Assembly: GCA_024103385.1 (NCBI GenBank)
Contig: JAGFIT010000087.1
Coordinates: 28,707 to 92,706 of the forward strand
Origin: Vicingus serpentipes
Lineage (GTDB): Bacteria > Bacteroidota > Bacteroidia > Flavobacteriales_E > Vicingaceae
DNA length: 64,000 nt
Reading direction: 5' to 3'
Below the pieces are notes generated by a model. It was not told where the DNA came from and did not search any database. It worked only from the letters and a program-made list of their open reading frames with translations. Within the stretch, counting starts at the first letter, position 1. The number at the start of each line of letters is the position of its first letter. Position numbers and translations under genes: made by a program. Below are positions 42,869-52,399 of the stretch, piece by piece.

Positions 42869-43231
42869 ATGAGCTCCAACAACAATTTCTACCTCAACCA
42901 ACAAGAACCCAATCAATCATGCTTATTGGCATTGCGTCAAATTATCTTAGCTCAAGATGAATTAATTACGGAAACCACTAAATACGGCATGCCTTGTTTT
43001 TGTTATAAAAACAAAATGTTTTGTTACCTCTGGACTGATAAAAAAAGTAATGACCCCTATATCTTAATGGTAGAAGGAAAACACCTCCATCACCCTCGAT
43101 TAGAAACAGGTAGTCGGGCAAGAATGAAAATTTTTAGGGTGAATCCTAATGAAGATATTCCTAAAGATATCGAATTAATCTTAAATGAGGCCTTGGATTT
43201 GTATAGAAATGGAGTGATCAAGGTTAAATAA
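42869..43231 (+). CDS. DUF1801 domain protein (YdhG-like)
   Basis: The 120-residue protein matches the DUF1801 family: a helical start (CLLALRQIILAQDELITETTKYGMPCFCYKNKMFCYLW), then a beta half with PYILMVEGKHLHHPRLETGSRARMKIFRV. The family has no assigned activity. It is a single gene, divergent from tyrS, with a phylum-type -7 box 18 bases upstream. It belongs to a different subgroup from the protein at 28532. Confidence 0.82.
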   Translation: MSSNNNFYLNQQEPNQSCLLALRQIILAQDELITETTKYGMPCFCYKNKMFCYLWTDKKSNDPYILMVEGKHLHHPRLETGSRARMKIFRVNPNEDIPKDIELILNEALDLYRNGVIKVK

Positions 43232-43401
43232 ACGTTGAAGCGACCTTTCAAAATGGCTAACCTCTCCATTCCTTACGAAGCGTTAGCGGAGATAAGGAAT
43301 CCAAAAAGAATATTCAATTAAAAAACTGGATCCCTAAGCGGAATTTATCCCGAGGAATTCGAGGGATTGTATTGCGTCAGGAATGGTATAGGATTAAAAA
43401 A
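43232..43401. repeat. Intergenic repeat remnants
   Basis: No gene is seen here. It contains an inverted repeat ATTCCTTA/TAAGGAAT about 33 bases long, centred near 43285, and a TCCC-GAATTC-GGGA string around 43350 next to GTATTGCGTCAGGAATG. These look like pieces of short dispersed repeats between two convergent genes. Confidence 0.4.
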
Positions 43402-44424
43402 CTATTCCCAAACCTTTGTTCCTTCAGTACAATTTTGACAAATATCTATACTTTGTCTATCGGTAATTAACGCTTTCCTAAAATGATTATACGATTCCGA
43501 TTGCCAAATTTTTTCCAGCTCAAATACATTCACATCCCCTAGCTGATGTTTAGCATCCTTATCAAAACAACAAGGCACTACTTTTCCATCCCAAGTAATC
43601 ACACAAGAAGTCCACATGCGCCAACATTCATTTAACAATTGATTTTTTAATCGGTAAGTACCATCAGCTTGTTTTTTGTAGCGGGAATATTTATCAATAG
43701 TAGGCATCAATTCATTGCCGTTTTCATAATCGTACAATTGAGCTGTTTTAAATCGTATTTCATCTACCCCCAACTCTTTGGCTAATTGCTCGGCTTCATC
43801 AATTTGATGTTCATTAGGCTTTACCACCAGGAATTGAAAAATAATAAATGGGGTTTTAGATTTCAACTCTTTTCTCCATTTCACAATGTTTTTTGTCCCT
43901 TCAAGTACTTTATATAAACTTCCATTTTTTCGATAGCTCTCATACGTATCTTGGGTGGTACCATCTATAGAAATGGTTAACCTACTCAATCCACTTTCAA
44001 TTGTTTTTTTTGCCGTAGCATCATTTAAAAAATGTGCATTGGTAGAGGTTGCTGTGTATATTTTTTTCTGGTTTGCATATTGCACCATTTCCAAAAAATT
44101 AGGATTGATAAAAGGCTCTCCTTGAAAGTAAAAATTAAGGTAAAACGATTTTTGGTGAACCTGGTCAATTACTTTTTTATAAAAATCCGTTTTTAAATTT
44201 CCTTCGGGACGAGAAAATTGTTTCAACCCACTCGGGCATTCTGGGCAACCTAAATTACAAGCCGTTGTTGGTTCTATCGTTATACTTGTTGGTAAACCAC
44301 TTATCACCACTTTTTTTATCCATTTTGAATAATAAAACGACCAACTTAAACGAATAAAATTGAACAACCTCTCGGTAGTCATTTTAGACATGATGTTCAA
44401 GGTATCATTAAAATGGATTGCCAT
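43402..44424 (-). CDS. radical SAM/SPASM domain protein
   Basis: The 340-residue enzyme has the radical SAM cluster motif CNLGCPEC in TIEPTTACNLGCPECPSG (about residues 56-63) and FYFQGEPFINP as the GGEP-like loop. A C-terminal SPASM region has CWRMWTSCVITWDGKVVPCCFDKDAKHQLGD and DICQNC, binding auxiliary Fe-S clusters. The substrate is unknown; related proteins include lipopolysaccharide- or peptide-modifying enzymes. A minus-strand TACTTTTG box (44436-44429) is only 4 bases upstream, so the real start might be the internal ATG at codon 12. Confidence 0.88.
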   Translation of the reverse strand: MAIHFNDTLNIMSKMTTERLFNFIRLSWSFYYSKWIKKVVISGLPTSITIEPTTACNLGCPECPSGLKQFSRPEGNLKTDFYKKVIDQVHQKSFYLNFYFQGEPFINPNFLEMVQYANQKKIYTATSTNAHFLNDATAKKTIESGLSRLTISIDGTTQDTYESYRKNGSLYKVLEGTKNIVKWRKELKSKTPFIIFQFLVVKPNEHQIDEAEQLAKELGVDEIRFKTAQLYDYENGNELMPTIDKYSRYKKQADGTYRLKNQLLNECWRMWTSCVITWDGKVVPCCFDKDAKHQLGDVNVFELEKIWQSESYNHFRKALITDRQSIDICQNCTEGTKVWE

Positions 44425-44491
44425 ACCTCAAAAGTACTAATTCAAATGAGTCAACAAATTAGTAATTTTACTTTCAAATAAAACATTCGTT

Positions 44492-46915
44492 TTGAAATTC
44501 AAATTACTTTATCCCCTCATTTTTATTTTATCTCCATTTTTAATGGTGGCTCAACACCAGCTAAAAGGAAAAATAGTTGATGTTAAAACAAAAATGCCTT
44601 TGGCCTTTGTAAACATTATTGCTAACAACGAAAAGACAGGTACTACCACAAGTATTGATGGTGATTTCATATTAAAATCTAATTATCCTATTGATCGTAT
44701 TCAATTAAGTTATGTAGGCTATGAATCATTAGAGTTATCGGTAAAAAGTAAAGAATACCTTACTATTTCTTTAAACCCTACTAGCTATAAATTAAATGAA
44801 GTGAGCGTTTTTCCTGGTATTAATCCGGCAGAAAGAATAATTAATAAAGTAATTAAAAACAGAAAAAAACATAACCCTGAAAAGAGCCTTAATTTCAAAT
44901 ATGAATCCTACAGTAAAATGTACTTTACTGCATTAATTGACAGTACTATTCTTAATAGCCCTGATAAAACAACTAATTTAGATAGTACTGGTCAAAAAGA
45001 AATTAAATGGTTAAAGGATCATCATATTTTTATGATGGAATCGGTTACTGAACGAAAATATAAACAACCTGATAAAAGTTTTGAAAAAGTAATTGCTTCA
45101 CGAATTTCCGGATTAAAAAACCCAACCTTTTCGTTAATAGCAACAGAAATACAATCTTTTTCTTTTTATAATCCAAGCCTAAATGTTTTAGATAAGGCTT
45201 ACCTTAACCCGATAACACCAAACAGTATCAATAAGTACTTATTTTTAATTGAAGATACTACGTTTAGTGGGACTGACACTGTTTTTATTCTATCCTTTAG
45301 ACCACAAAAAGGAAAAAAATTTGATGCATTAAAAGGGTTACTTTACATTAATACTGATGGTTTTGCTTTACAAAATGTTATTGCTGAGCCAATGATTCAG
45401 GAGGAAGGAATTGACATTAAAATTCAACAGAAATATGAGAAAATTGAAGGGAGCTGGTTTCCTGTTCAGTTAAATTCTAATTTAACTTTTAATACCCTCG
45501 AGCTTGTTAATTACAAGGTGATGGGAATAGGAAAAACCTATTTAAAAAACATTGAAATAAATCCTAAACTTTCTAACAAAGAGTTTAGTTATGTTGAAAC
45601 AGAGATTGACCTAAACTCTACTAAAAAAGACGAAGAATTTTGGAATATTCACAGAAAAGATACGCTCTCTCAAAAAGAAAAAAACACGTATCACGTTATT
45701 GATAGCTTAGGGAAAGCAGAAAATTTTGATAAAATGGTTGTCGGAATGGAAGCATTGTTAACTGGAAAAATAATGTGGGGACCAGTTAGTTTAGATCTCA
45801 ACAGATTCATTAACTATAATGAATATGAAGGATTTAGATTAGGTGCAGGATTACATACTAACGAAAGAATTTCAAAATGGTTTTCAAGTGGTGGTTATGG
45901 GGCTTACGGGTTTAAAGATAAAACCTTTAAATATGGTGGAGACGTTGACTTTTTAATCCATTATAAAAATGATGTATCTTTTAATTTATCTTACGCAAAA
46001 GATGTTATTGAGCCAGGGGTTACTAATTTTTACGATTACAAAACGCCCTTACTCTCTACGGCAGGTAATAGGATGTTTTACCTTAACCGAATGAACAATA
46101 CCGAAAAAATAGAAGCCAGATTACAATTTAGAACACTTCGCTATTTAAAAGTTTACCTATTTGGTAATCAGGAAAATGTAGACGTCACTAATAATTATTT
46201 TTTCAAAAACCGTGTTGACGCCAATACTGTTTTAAGTGATCAGTATTACGCATTTACTCAGGTTGGTATTGAGTTTAGGTATGCCTATAAAGAAAAAGTA
46301 ATAAAAACATTAAGTGGAAAATATCCCAAGCCTAGTACATATCCCATCATTTATGCAAAAATAGAACAAGGTATTAAAGAGCTTGATGGTGAGTATCAAT
46401 ATACTCGATATATTGTAAGAGCTGAAAAGAAATTTCATATTAATAATCTTGGAAGACCCAGTTTTTATGTAGAAGCAGGTTTGATTAATGGTCAGGTTCC
46501 ACAACATAAGTTAAATAGTTCTTTAGGCACATTTAAACCAAACACGTTTACAATTACTACTGAAAATGCTTTTGAAACAATGCTCCCTTACGAATTTTTT
46601 TCAAGTGAATATGTTCATTTTCATTTCAGACACAGCTTTGGTTCTCTCTTATTAAAAATAAAAAAGTTTGAACCAGAATTTGTCATTACTACAAGTGTAG
46701 GTTTTGGTAGTTTAAACAATGAAAACTTACATCAAGGCGTTATTTTTAACACTATGGAAAAAGGTTTTTTCGAATCAGGGCTAGTCATTAACAATATTCT
46801 TAACTACAGCTTTACCACATTTGGTGCAGGTGTTTTTTATCGGTATGGTCCATACAGGTATGAAAAATCAGGAGATAATTTGACAGTAAAAATGAGTTTG
46901 GGATATAGTTTTTAA
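44492..46915 (+). CDS. DUF5686 family outer-membrane protein with CarboxypepD_reg-like domain
   Basis: The 807-residue protein starts at TTG 44492, directly before a signal peptide (KFKLLYPLIFILSPFLMVAQ). A CarboxypepD_reg-like beta domain covers about 23-105 (GKIVDVKTKMPLAFVNIIAN, LSYVGYESLEL). The rest resembles DUF5686, a large Bacteroidota outer-membrane barrel family, ending in a barrel-like FFYRYGPYRYEKSGDNLTVKMSLGYSF tail. No plug domain is seen, so it is not a TonB receptor. The function is unknown. Confidence 0.85.
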   Translation: MKFKLLYPLIFILSPFLMVAQHQLKGKIVDVKTKMPLAFVNIIANNEKTGTTTSIDGDFILKSNYPIDRIQLSYVGYESLELSVKSKEYLTISLNPTSYKLNEVSVFPGINPAERIINKVIKNRKKHNPEKSLNFKYESYSKMYFTALIDSTILNSPDKTTNLDSTGQKEIKWLKDHHIFMMESVTERKYKQPDKSFEKVIASRISGLKNPTFSLIATEIQSFSFYNPSLNVLDKAYLNPITPNSINKYLFLIEDTTFSGTDTVFILSFRPQKGKKFDALKGLLYINTDGFALQNVIAEPMIQEEGIDIKIQQKYEKIEGSWFPVQLNSNLTFNTLELVNYKVMGIGKTYLKNIEINPKLSNKEFSYVETEIDLNSTKKDEEFWNIHRKDTLSQKEKNTYHVIDSLGKAENFDKMVVGMEALLTGKIMWGPVSLDLNRFINYNEYEGFRLGAGLHTNERISKWFSSGGYGAYGFKDKTFKYGGDVDFLIHYKNDVSFNLSYAKDVIEPGVTNFYDYKTPLLSTAGNRMFYLNRMNNTEKIEARLQFRTLRYLKVYLFGNQENVDVTNNYFFKNRVDANTVLSDQYYAFTQVGIEFRYAYKEKVIKTLSGKYPKPSTYPIIYAKIEQGIKELDGEYQYTRYIVRAEKKFHINNLGRPSFYVEAGLINGQVPQHKLNSSLGTFKPNTFTITTENAFETMLPYEFFSSEYVHFHFRHSFGSLLLKIKKFEPEFVITTSVGFGSLNNENLHQGVIFNTMEKGFFESGLVINNILNYSFTTFGAGVFYRYGPYRYEKSGDNLTVKMSLGYSF

Positions 46916-46999
46916 TTTGAAAAACTACTCCCTTACTTATCTTAACCAACTAATATTTTACTAACTTTATGTCATTAAAAACATTAACATTCCTTAATT

Positions 47000-47539
47000 A
47001 TGAAAAAAATCCTATATCCGTTTATCTTATTTCTATTTCTTTCCTCAACTGCTTTTTCCCAGAAAGGAGAACTATTTCCAAGCTTAGAAGGAGAAACCAT
47101 TGATAACAAAGCTTTTACTATACCAGAAGATAGTAAAGGAAAATACACTATTTTAGGATTATCATGGTCCAACAAATCTGAAGATGACTGGAATACCTGG
47201 TTACAACCTGTTTATGATAAATTTATTAATTCCAACAACTTTATGCAAACATCTTATGATATTAACATTTATTTTATTGCGATGTTTACAGGACTAAATA
47301 AAACAGCGTATAAAGGGGTAGTAGAAAAATCTAAAAAACGATTAGGTAAGGATGCTGCTTCTTACTTATTGTTTTACAAAGGAAAATTAAAAGAGTATAA
47401 ACAAAAATTAAATCTCGGAAATAAGGACACTCCTCATTTTTATGTATTGGATGAAACTGGAAAAATAGTGTATATCGCTACAGGAAGGTGTTCTGATGAA
47501 AAAATTGATGAAATTGAAGCCATACTACCCGAAGAATAA
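47000..47539 (+). CDS. exported thioredoxin-fold-like protein lacking a CxxC
   Basis: The 179-residue protein has a signal peptide ending at TAFSQ. The remainder resembles a peroxiredoxin/TlpA-like thioredoxin fold: LFPSLEGETIDNKAFTIPEDSKGKYTILGLSWSNK at the start, and TPHFYVLDETGKIVYIATG near the end, where the cis-proline strand would be. The place of the redox CxxC reads SWSNKSEDDW, with no cysteine. It may be a structural or assembly relative rather than a reductase. The function is unknown. Confidence 0.65.
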   Translation: MKKILYPFILFLFLSSTAFSQKGELFPSLEGETIDNKAFTIPEDSKGKYTILGLSWSNKSEDDWNTWLQPVYDKFINSNNFMQTSYDINIYFIAMFTGLNKTAYKGVVEKSKKRLGKDAASYLLFYKGKLKEYKQKLNLGNKDTPHFYVLDETGKIVYIATGRCSDEKIDEIEAILPEE

Positions 47540-47555
47540 TTGAAGATAACCAGCG

Positions 47556-47585
47556 TTTGATTTTTTAAGATTTTAACTACATTTG
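47556..47585 (+). promoter_or_regulatory. Promoter of the glutaminase gene
   Basis: TTTG at 47556-47559 and TACATTTG at 47578-47585 are 18 bases apart. The -7 box covers an upstream in-frame TTG (47583), so translation more likely starts at ATG 47595. Confidence 0.5.
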
Positions 47586-47594
47586 AAGCAGACG

Positions 47595-48494
47595 ATGGAC
47601 TACAATAAAATATTTGCTGAAATATACACCGAGTTAGAGAAAATTCCAGACACAGGGAAAATAGCTTCTTATATTCCAGAACTAGGAAATGTTGACCCCA
47701 ATAAATTTGGCGTTCATTTAACTACTACAGATAATCAAGATTATTCCTTTGGTGATGCTAACGAAAAATTTTCCATACAAAGCATTGCTAAAGTTTTAGC
47801 GCTAATATTGGCTTACGATTTAGAAGGTGAAAAATTATGGGATAGAGTTGGTGTAGAACCTTCAGGAACATCTTTTAACTCTTTGGTGCAATTAGAAAGT
47901 GATTTAGGTATTCCTCGAAATCCTTTTATCAATGCTGGTGCACTAGTTATTTCTGACGTACTCGTTGGACATCTTAAAAACCCGAAAACCGATTTTATTA
48001 ATTTCGTAAGGAAAGTGGCTAACGATCCTACTATAGATTATTCGTCTCGAATTGCTGATTCTGAAAAATCTACTGGTTATAGAAATGCAGCGCTTGCTAA
48101 CTTTATGAAATCATTTAATAATATCCATAACGAGATAGATGTAGTACTTGATTTTTATTTTCATATGTGTTCTATCGAAATGACTTGTAAAGAACTATCT
48201 AGAACATTTCTGTTTATGGCAAAAAAAGGGGTAAACACACATAATAACGAAGCAATTTTAAGTGCCGCAAAATCTAAACGAATTAATTCCATTATGCAAT
48301 TGTGTGGCTTTTATGATGAAGCAGGAGAATTTGCTTTTAAGGTTGGGCTACCCGGAAAAAGTGGTGTTGGAGGAGGTATTATCGCCATTTACCCTGGAAA
48401 ATATAGTATTGCTGTTTGGAGTCCAAAATTAAATAAAAAAGGAAATTCGAGCAGAGGAATCAAATTTTTGGAAATGCTGACAACAGAAGTTTAA
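47595..48494 (+). CDS. glsA: glutaminase
   Basis: The enzyme hydrolyses glutamine to glutamate and ammonia. The protein of 299 residues has the catalytic serine-lysine motif in FSIQSIAKVLAL, INAGALVISD, and the C-terminal GLPGKSGVGGGIIAIYPGKYSIAVWSP block of the beta-lactamase-like glutaminase family. The frame extends four codons upstream to a TTG that falls inside a predicted -7 box. It lies before the convergent polysaccharide region. Confidence 0.94.
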   Translation: MDYNKIFAEIYTELEKIPDTGKIASYIPELGNVDPNKFGVHLTTTDNQDYSFGDANEKFSIQSIAKVLALILAYDLEGEKLWDRVGVEPSGTSFNSLVQLESDLGIPRNPFINAGALVISDVLVGHLKNPKTDFINFVRKVANDPTIDYSSRIADSEKSTGYRNAALANFMKSFNNIHNEIDVVLDFYFHMCSIEMTCKELSRTFLFMAKKGVNTHNNEAILSAAKSKRINSIMQLCGFYDEAGEFAFKVGLPGKSGVGGGIIAIYPGKYSIAVWSPKLNKKGNSSRGIKFLEMLTTEV

Positions 48495-48514
48495 AGATTA
48501 CTTCAAGTTATTTT

Positions 48515-49642
48515 TCAATCCATTAAATTAAGAACATTCATTAATGCCTCAAAACTCCTCTCATTAGAGTAATTAATCAGCAATTGTTTTCTTTGAGCTA
48601 TCAATTCAGTAGTAAACGTTTTCGAGAAAGTATCAGTAATTGTTTTTTTCATTTTACCAATTTCATCCTCCAGAATACAAGCTTCATGCAATGATGTGCC
48701 AGCCAACATTTGTGTGTTGGCGATACAAAAACGCCCTTTAAACAATACATTTAACAACTTCAATTTCAACCCTGTTGCTTGGGGAGTGTACAAGAAATTA
48801 ATTTGAGCATTAGTAATTAGTCCGTTCATTTCTTCTTCAGATGGGTTGGTAACCAAACGAATTTGTTGATACTGATTAATCAGTCTTTTAAGCTTATCAT
48901 TAGGGTTTAATCCGGCTATCACTAACGGTATTTCTAAATCATTAAAAACTTTCGTTACCATAAACTCAACTGCTTTTATATTTTCTCCCACACTCAAATT
49001 ACCATGATACAAGACATAACTACCTTTTCCCTCTTTTATGCTTACTCCTTCATTTTGATGAAAACCTGATACTAACACATTTTTCACTTTGGGATAATGT
49101 TTTTGAAAATAAGCTAAATCATTGACTGATATACTTAAAGTAATATCTGCATATTCCAACACCTTCTCAAATCGTTTTAAACGTTTAGCTTCAGATTTGT
49201 AATATTGTTTTTTGGCAGGACTCTTCTCTGAAACTGCTAAATGAGCATAATATTCATGCTCTATATTGTGATTTCGTACAATTTTCAACCGTTCTTTAAA
49301 CTGCTCATTATCCAACAAAAAGCAAGTATGTAAGCCTTCAAATAAAATCGGAAAATCGTTTTGTAATAAATTTTCTCTTAACACCTTACTTTCCCTTGAT
49401 TGAACGATGTATGGCTTATTTCCTAAAAAAGAAACTAGTCCCGTTTTACGTTTATAATAGTTTACTGATTCACAATAATTTTCCAATTCCTTCTGCTCCC
49501 CTCTTCCATATTCAAAACAATGCAGATACACCTTTATCCCTTTTAAATGAAAGTATTTCAATTTATAAAACACGTCAATCGCTCCACCATAATTCGCAGG
49601 ATAAGGAACATCGAACGATATGATATTTATTGCTTTAGGCAT
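48515..49642 (-). CDS. glycosyltransferase (GT-B type)
   Basis: The 375-residue protein opens INIISFDVPYPANYGGAIDVFYKL, typical of GT-B sugar transferases with an N-terminal acceptor domain. A donor-binding half follows (YVLYHGNLSVGENIKAVEFMV, IPLVIAGLNPNDKL). The usual C-terminal EGFG-type motif is not clear; ATGLKLKLLNVLFKGRFC stands at its place. It overlaps the next glycosyltransferase gene by 8 bases, so they are cotranscribed. Donor and acceptor are unknown. Confidence 0.82.
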   Translation of the reverse strand: MPKAINIISFDVPYPANYGGAIDVFYKLKYFHLKGIKVYLHCFEYGRGEQKELENYCESVNYYKRKTGLVSFLGNKPYIVQSRESKVLRENLLQNDFPILFEGLHTCFLLDNEQFKERLKIVRNHNIEHEYYAHLAVSEKSPAKKQYYKSEAKRLKRFEKVLEYADITLSISVNDLAYFQKHYPKVKNVLVSGFHQNEGVSIKEGKGSYVLYHGNLSVGENIKAVEFMVTKVFNDLEIPLVIAGLNPNDKLKRLINQYQQIRLVTNPSEEEMNGLITNAQINFLYTPQATGLKLKLLNVLFKGRFCIANTQMLAGTSLHEACILEDEIGKMKKTITDTFSKTFTTELIAQRKQLLINYSNERSFEALMNVLNLMD

Positions 49643-50735
49643 TTAATAAATTGATTATTACTTGCTGTTCTTTTTCCCAGTTTAGTTCTTGAGCGGCTTT
49701 TTTTGCATTTTGTTTCCATTGATTCATTTTTTCCTCATCAGCTAACATTTTCTTAATTGTTTCAGCTAAATATTTAGCTTCATGTTGTTTAAGAACCACT
49801 CCTACTTCATATTGATGTACCACCTCTGCCATTTCTGGTAAATCAGCTACTAAAACAGGAATCCCAGCATGGATATAGTCAAATAATTTGTTTGGCAAAG
49901 CATACTGGTAATTCAAGCCTTTACTTTCTTCCAAACTCAACCCTAAATCTGCTTGCTGAGTATACCCATGCAATTTTTCTAGTGGAATAGCTCCTAACAT
50001 TTTTACTTTTTCTTGTAGTTTTTTATCTTTAACTAATTCCGATATCTGATTTTCTATATCACCTTTTCCTAGAATGTACAATTGTGTATTTTCAAGATAA
50101 AGCATAGCTTCCACCATCAATTCTATTCCTCTATTTACGTTGATTGCTCCTTGGTAGATTACTATTTTCTTGCCCTCCATCTTGATATTTTCCACCTCAA
50201 TATTTTCTTTATTCAGCATAGGAACATTTCTTAATACTTTCACATCAACTCCGTATTCTTTACGATACAAACTAGCTATAGACGGACTAACTGTAACAAC
50301 ATTATTTAATTGAGGTAAAATTTTTCGCTCCAATTGTTTCCATACAGCTTGTTTTTTAGACCGGTTTACTAATTCAGGAACTTCCGTAAAATACTCATGG
50401 CTATCAAAAATAAGTTTTACACCTTTTATTTTCGAAATCAAAAAATTAGACAACAAGGTATCTAAATCATTACTCCACAACACATCCGCTTTATTAAATA
50501 ATAAAAAGAAAAACAACCGAATATTATAATTCAAATAAAACAAAGGGCCTTTATTAAAGCATAGTTTAAACCTTTTGGTTGGATAATTTCTTTGAATAGC
50601 AATACTGTCAGAAAGCTTTCTTCCTATTAACAACACTTCATAATTCTGTTCCAATAAAGTATTACAAATTTTAGCTACTCGTTGGTCAGTAGTTAAATCA
50701 TTGGTAACAGAAACTATTATTTTTTGTTGTGACAT
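49635..50735 (-). CDS. glycosyltransferase family 4-like
   Basis: The 366-residue GT-B enzyme has an N-terminal SVTNDLTTDQRVAKICNTL, the middle KLIFDSHEYFTEVPE, then the donor domain with KIVIYQGAINVNRGIELMVEAM, YILGKGD and ALPNKLFDYIHAGIPVLVADLPEMAEVV, the conserved sugar-nucleotide site. It is the upstream member of a two-gene unit with the glycosyltransferase at 48515 and belongs to the surface-polysaccharide region. The linkage made is unknown. Confidence 0.9.
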   Translation of the reverse strand: MSQQKIIVSVTNDLTTDQRVAKICNTLLEQNYEVLLIGRKLSDSIAIQRNYPTKRFKLCFNKGPLFYLNYNIRLFFFLLFNKADVLWSNDLDTLLSNFLISKIKGVKLIFDSHEYFTEVPELVNRSKKQAVWKQLERKILPQLNNVVTVSPSIASLYRKEYGVDVKVLRNVPMLNKENIEVENIKMEGKKIVIYQGAINVNRGIELMVEAMLYLENTQLYILGKGDIENQISELVKDKKLQEKVKMLGAIPLEKLHGYTQQADLGLSLEESKGLNYQYALPNKLFDYIHAGIPVLVADLPEMAEVVHQYEVGVVLKQHEAKYLAETIKKMLADEEKMNQWKQNAKKAAQELNWEKEQQVIINLLNA

Positions 50736-50827
50736 GGAGTGTAAAACTAATTCATAAAAGCAATTCTATCAACAATCCAATATGAATATTTATCTAACGT
50801 TAATGTATTTCATTTATTGGTACGCTA

Positions 50828-50835
50828 TAAATTTG
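50828..50835 (+). promoter_or_regulatory. ddl -7 box
   Basis: TAAATTTG ends 22 bases before ATG 50858, supporting that start over the TTG at 50852. Confidence 0.5.
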
Positions 50836-50857
50836 ATAGCAACTAAGTTGTTTGACT

Positions 50858-51817
50858 ATGAAAAACATTGCTGTAATAGAAGGTGGGTATAGCCATGAGA
50901 AAGTCATTTCTCTAAAAAGTGCTGAAACCGTATTTCAAAATATTGATCGAACGAAGTATAGACCTACCAAAGTTAGAATTGATGAAGAAGGTTGGTTTGC
51001 TTATGATGGCGATAAAAAAATTGAAATCAACCTTAACGATTTTTCATTTAACAACATCCTATTTGATTTTGCTTTTATCGTGATTCACGGCACACCTGGG
51101 GAAGATGGAAAATTACAAGCTTATTTTGACATGCTTGACATCCCTTATTCTACTTGTAGCCAATTAGCAGCAACTTTAACGTTTAACAAATTCATCTGTA
51201 ATCAATATTTAAAAAACTTTGGTATTAATGTAGCCGATGCTGTTTTAATTCGTCAACAGGAAACAATTGATACTGCTGCTATTATTAAAAAGGTAGGATT
51301 GCCCTGTTTTGTTAAACCTGCAGATGGTGGAAGTAGTTTTGGCGTAACGAAAGTAAAAGAAGAAAATGGTTTGGAAACCGCCATACAATTAGCCTTAAAA
51401 CACGGAACACAAGCCATAATAGAAAGTTTTATGGATGGTAGAGAAGTAACCAATGGAATTTATAAAAATGCGCAAGGAATTGTTAGTCTTCCTGTAACAG
51501 AAATTATTTCTGATAACGATTTTTTTGATTTTGATGCCAAATACAAAGGACAATCGCATGAAATAACTCCTGCTGATTTACCTGAAGAGCTTACCCGAAA
51601 AATAAAAGCAACTACCCGTAAAATTTACGAAATCATAGATCTAAAAGGTATTTGTCGTGCTGATTACATTATCCAAAACAACGAACCTTATCTAATCGAG
51701 ATAAATACTGTGCCGGGACAATCTGCTCAAAGCATTATTCCTCAAATGGCAGCGCACGAAAGAATTTCGTTAAAACAATTGTTTAATGAGGTTATTGAGA
51801 TAGCGATAATGAAGTAA
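50858..51817 (+). CDS. ddl: D-alanine--D-alanine ligase
   Basis: Ddl makes the D-Ala-D-Ala dipeptide for peptidoglycan. The 319-residue ATP-grasp enzyme has the N-terminal [44 protein letters not shown] (ATP site), and the C-terminal [24 protein letters not shown] metal/ATP block. Its 3' end overlaps the convergent rdgB gene by 26 bases. It is a housekeeping gene lying inside the polysaccharide region. Confidence 0.95.
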   Translation: MKNIAVIEGGYSHEKVISLKSAETVFQNIDRTKYRPTKVRIDEEGWFAYDGDKKIEINLNDFSFNNILFDFAFIVIHGTPGEDGKLQAYFDMLDIPYSTCSQLAATLTFNKFICNQYLKNFGINVADAVLIRQQETIDTAAIIKKVGLPCFVKPADGGSSFGVTKVKEENGLETAIQLALKHGTQAIIESFMDGREVTNGIYKNAQGIVSLPVTEIISDNDFFDFDAKYKGQSHEITPADLPEELTRKIKATTRKIYEIIDLKGICRADYIIQNNEPYLIEINTVPGQSAQSIIPQMAAHERISLKQLFNEVIEIAIMK

Positions 51818-52379
51818 GGTAATCAATTAATTTTTTAACTGCTTTTCCTCGATGGCTAATTTTATTTTTTTCTTCTAAACTCATCTCGGAAAAAGTGATA
51901 TCATAACCTTCTGGCTGAAAAATAGGATCATAACCAAACCCTGCTGAACCACTTTTTTTTGGAGTAATTTCTCCCTGAACAATACCTTCAAACAAATGTT
52001 CTTGTCCATCAACTATTAGAGCTATTACTGTTTTGAATTGCGCTTCGCGATTTTCAATACCATTCAGCTCTGATAACACTTTATTCATATTATTTTCAGC
52101 TAACCTTTGCTCCCCAGCATAACGTGCCGAATAAATTCCAGGAGCACCGTTCAATGCTTCAATTTCCAGCCCAGTATCATCAGCAAAACAATTATAACCA
52201 TACTTCTCATAAACATACCTCGCTTTTTGTAATGCGTTTCCGGGAATGGTGTCTGAAGTTTCAGGAATGTCTTCATTACAGTTAATTTCCTCTAAACTCA
52301 ATAATTCAATAGAATCACCTATAAGGTGTTTTATTTCTTTAATTTTATTTTTATTATTTGTAGCAAAAACAAGTTTCAT
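51792..52379 (-). CDS. rdgB: dITP/XTP pyrophosphatase (RdgB/HAM1 family)
   Basis: This enzyme removes non-canonical purine nucleotides such as dITP and XTP from the pool. The 195-residue protein starts [16 protein letters not shown], the family nucleotide-binding start. It has [26 protein letters not shown] and [23 protein letters not shown], with [10 protein letters not shown] at the end. The frame extends 12 codons to 52415, but the family motif begins at ATG 52379. Only 20 bases separate it from the divergent membrane-protein gene. Confidence 0.94.
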   Translation of the reverse strand: MKLVFATNNKNKIKEIKHLIGDSIELLSLEEINCNEDIPETSDTIPGNALQKARYVYEKYGYNCFADDTGLEIEALNGAPGIYSARYAGEQRLAENNMNKVLSELNGIENREAQFKTVIALIVDGQEHLFEGIVQGEITPKKSGSAGFGYDPIFQPEGYDITFSEMSLEEKNKISHRGKAVKKLIDYLTSLSLSQ

Positions 52380-52399
52380 CAATATAATAAAGTTAGTTA

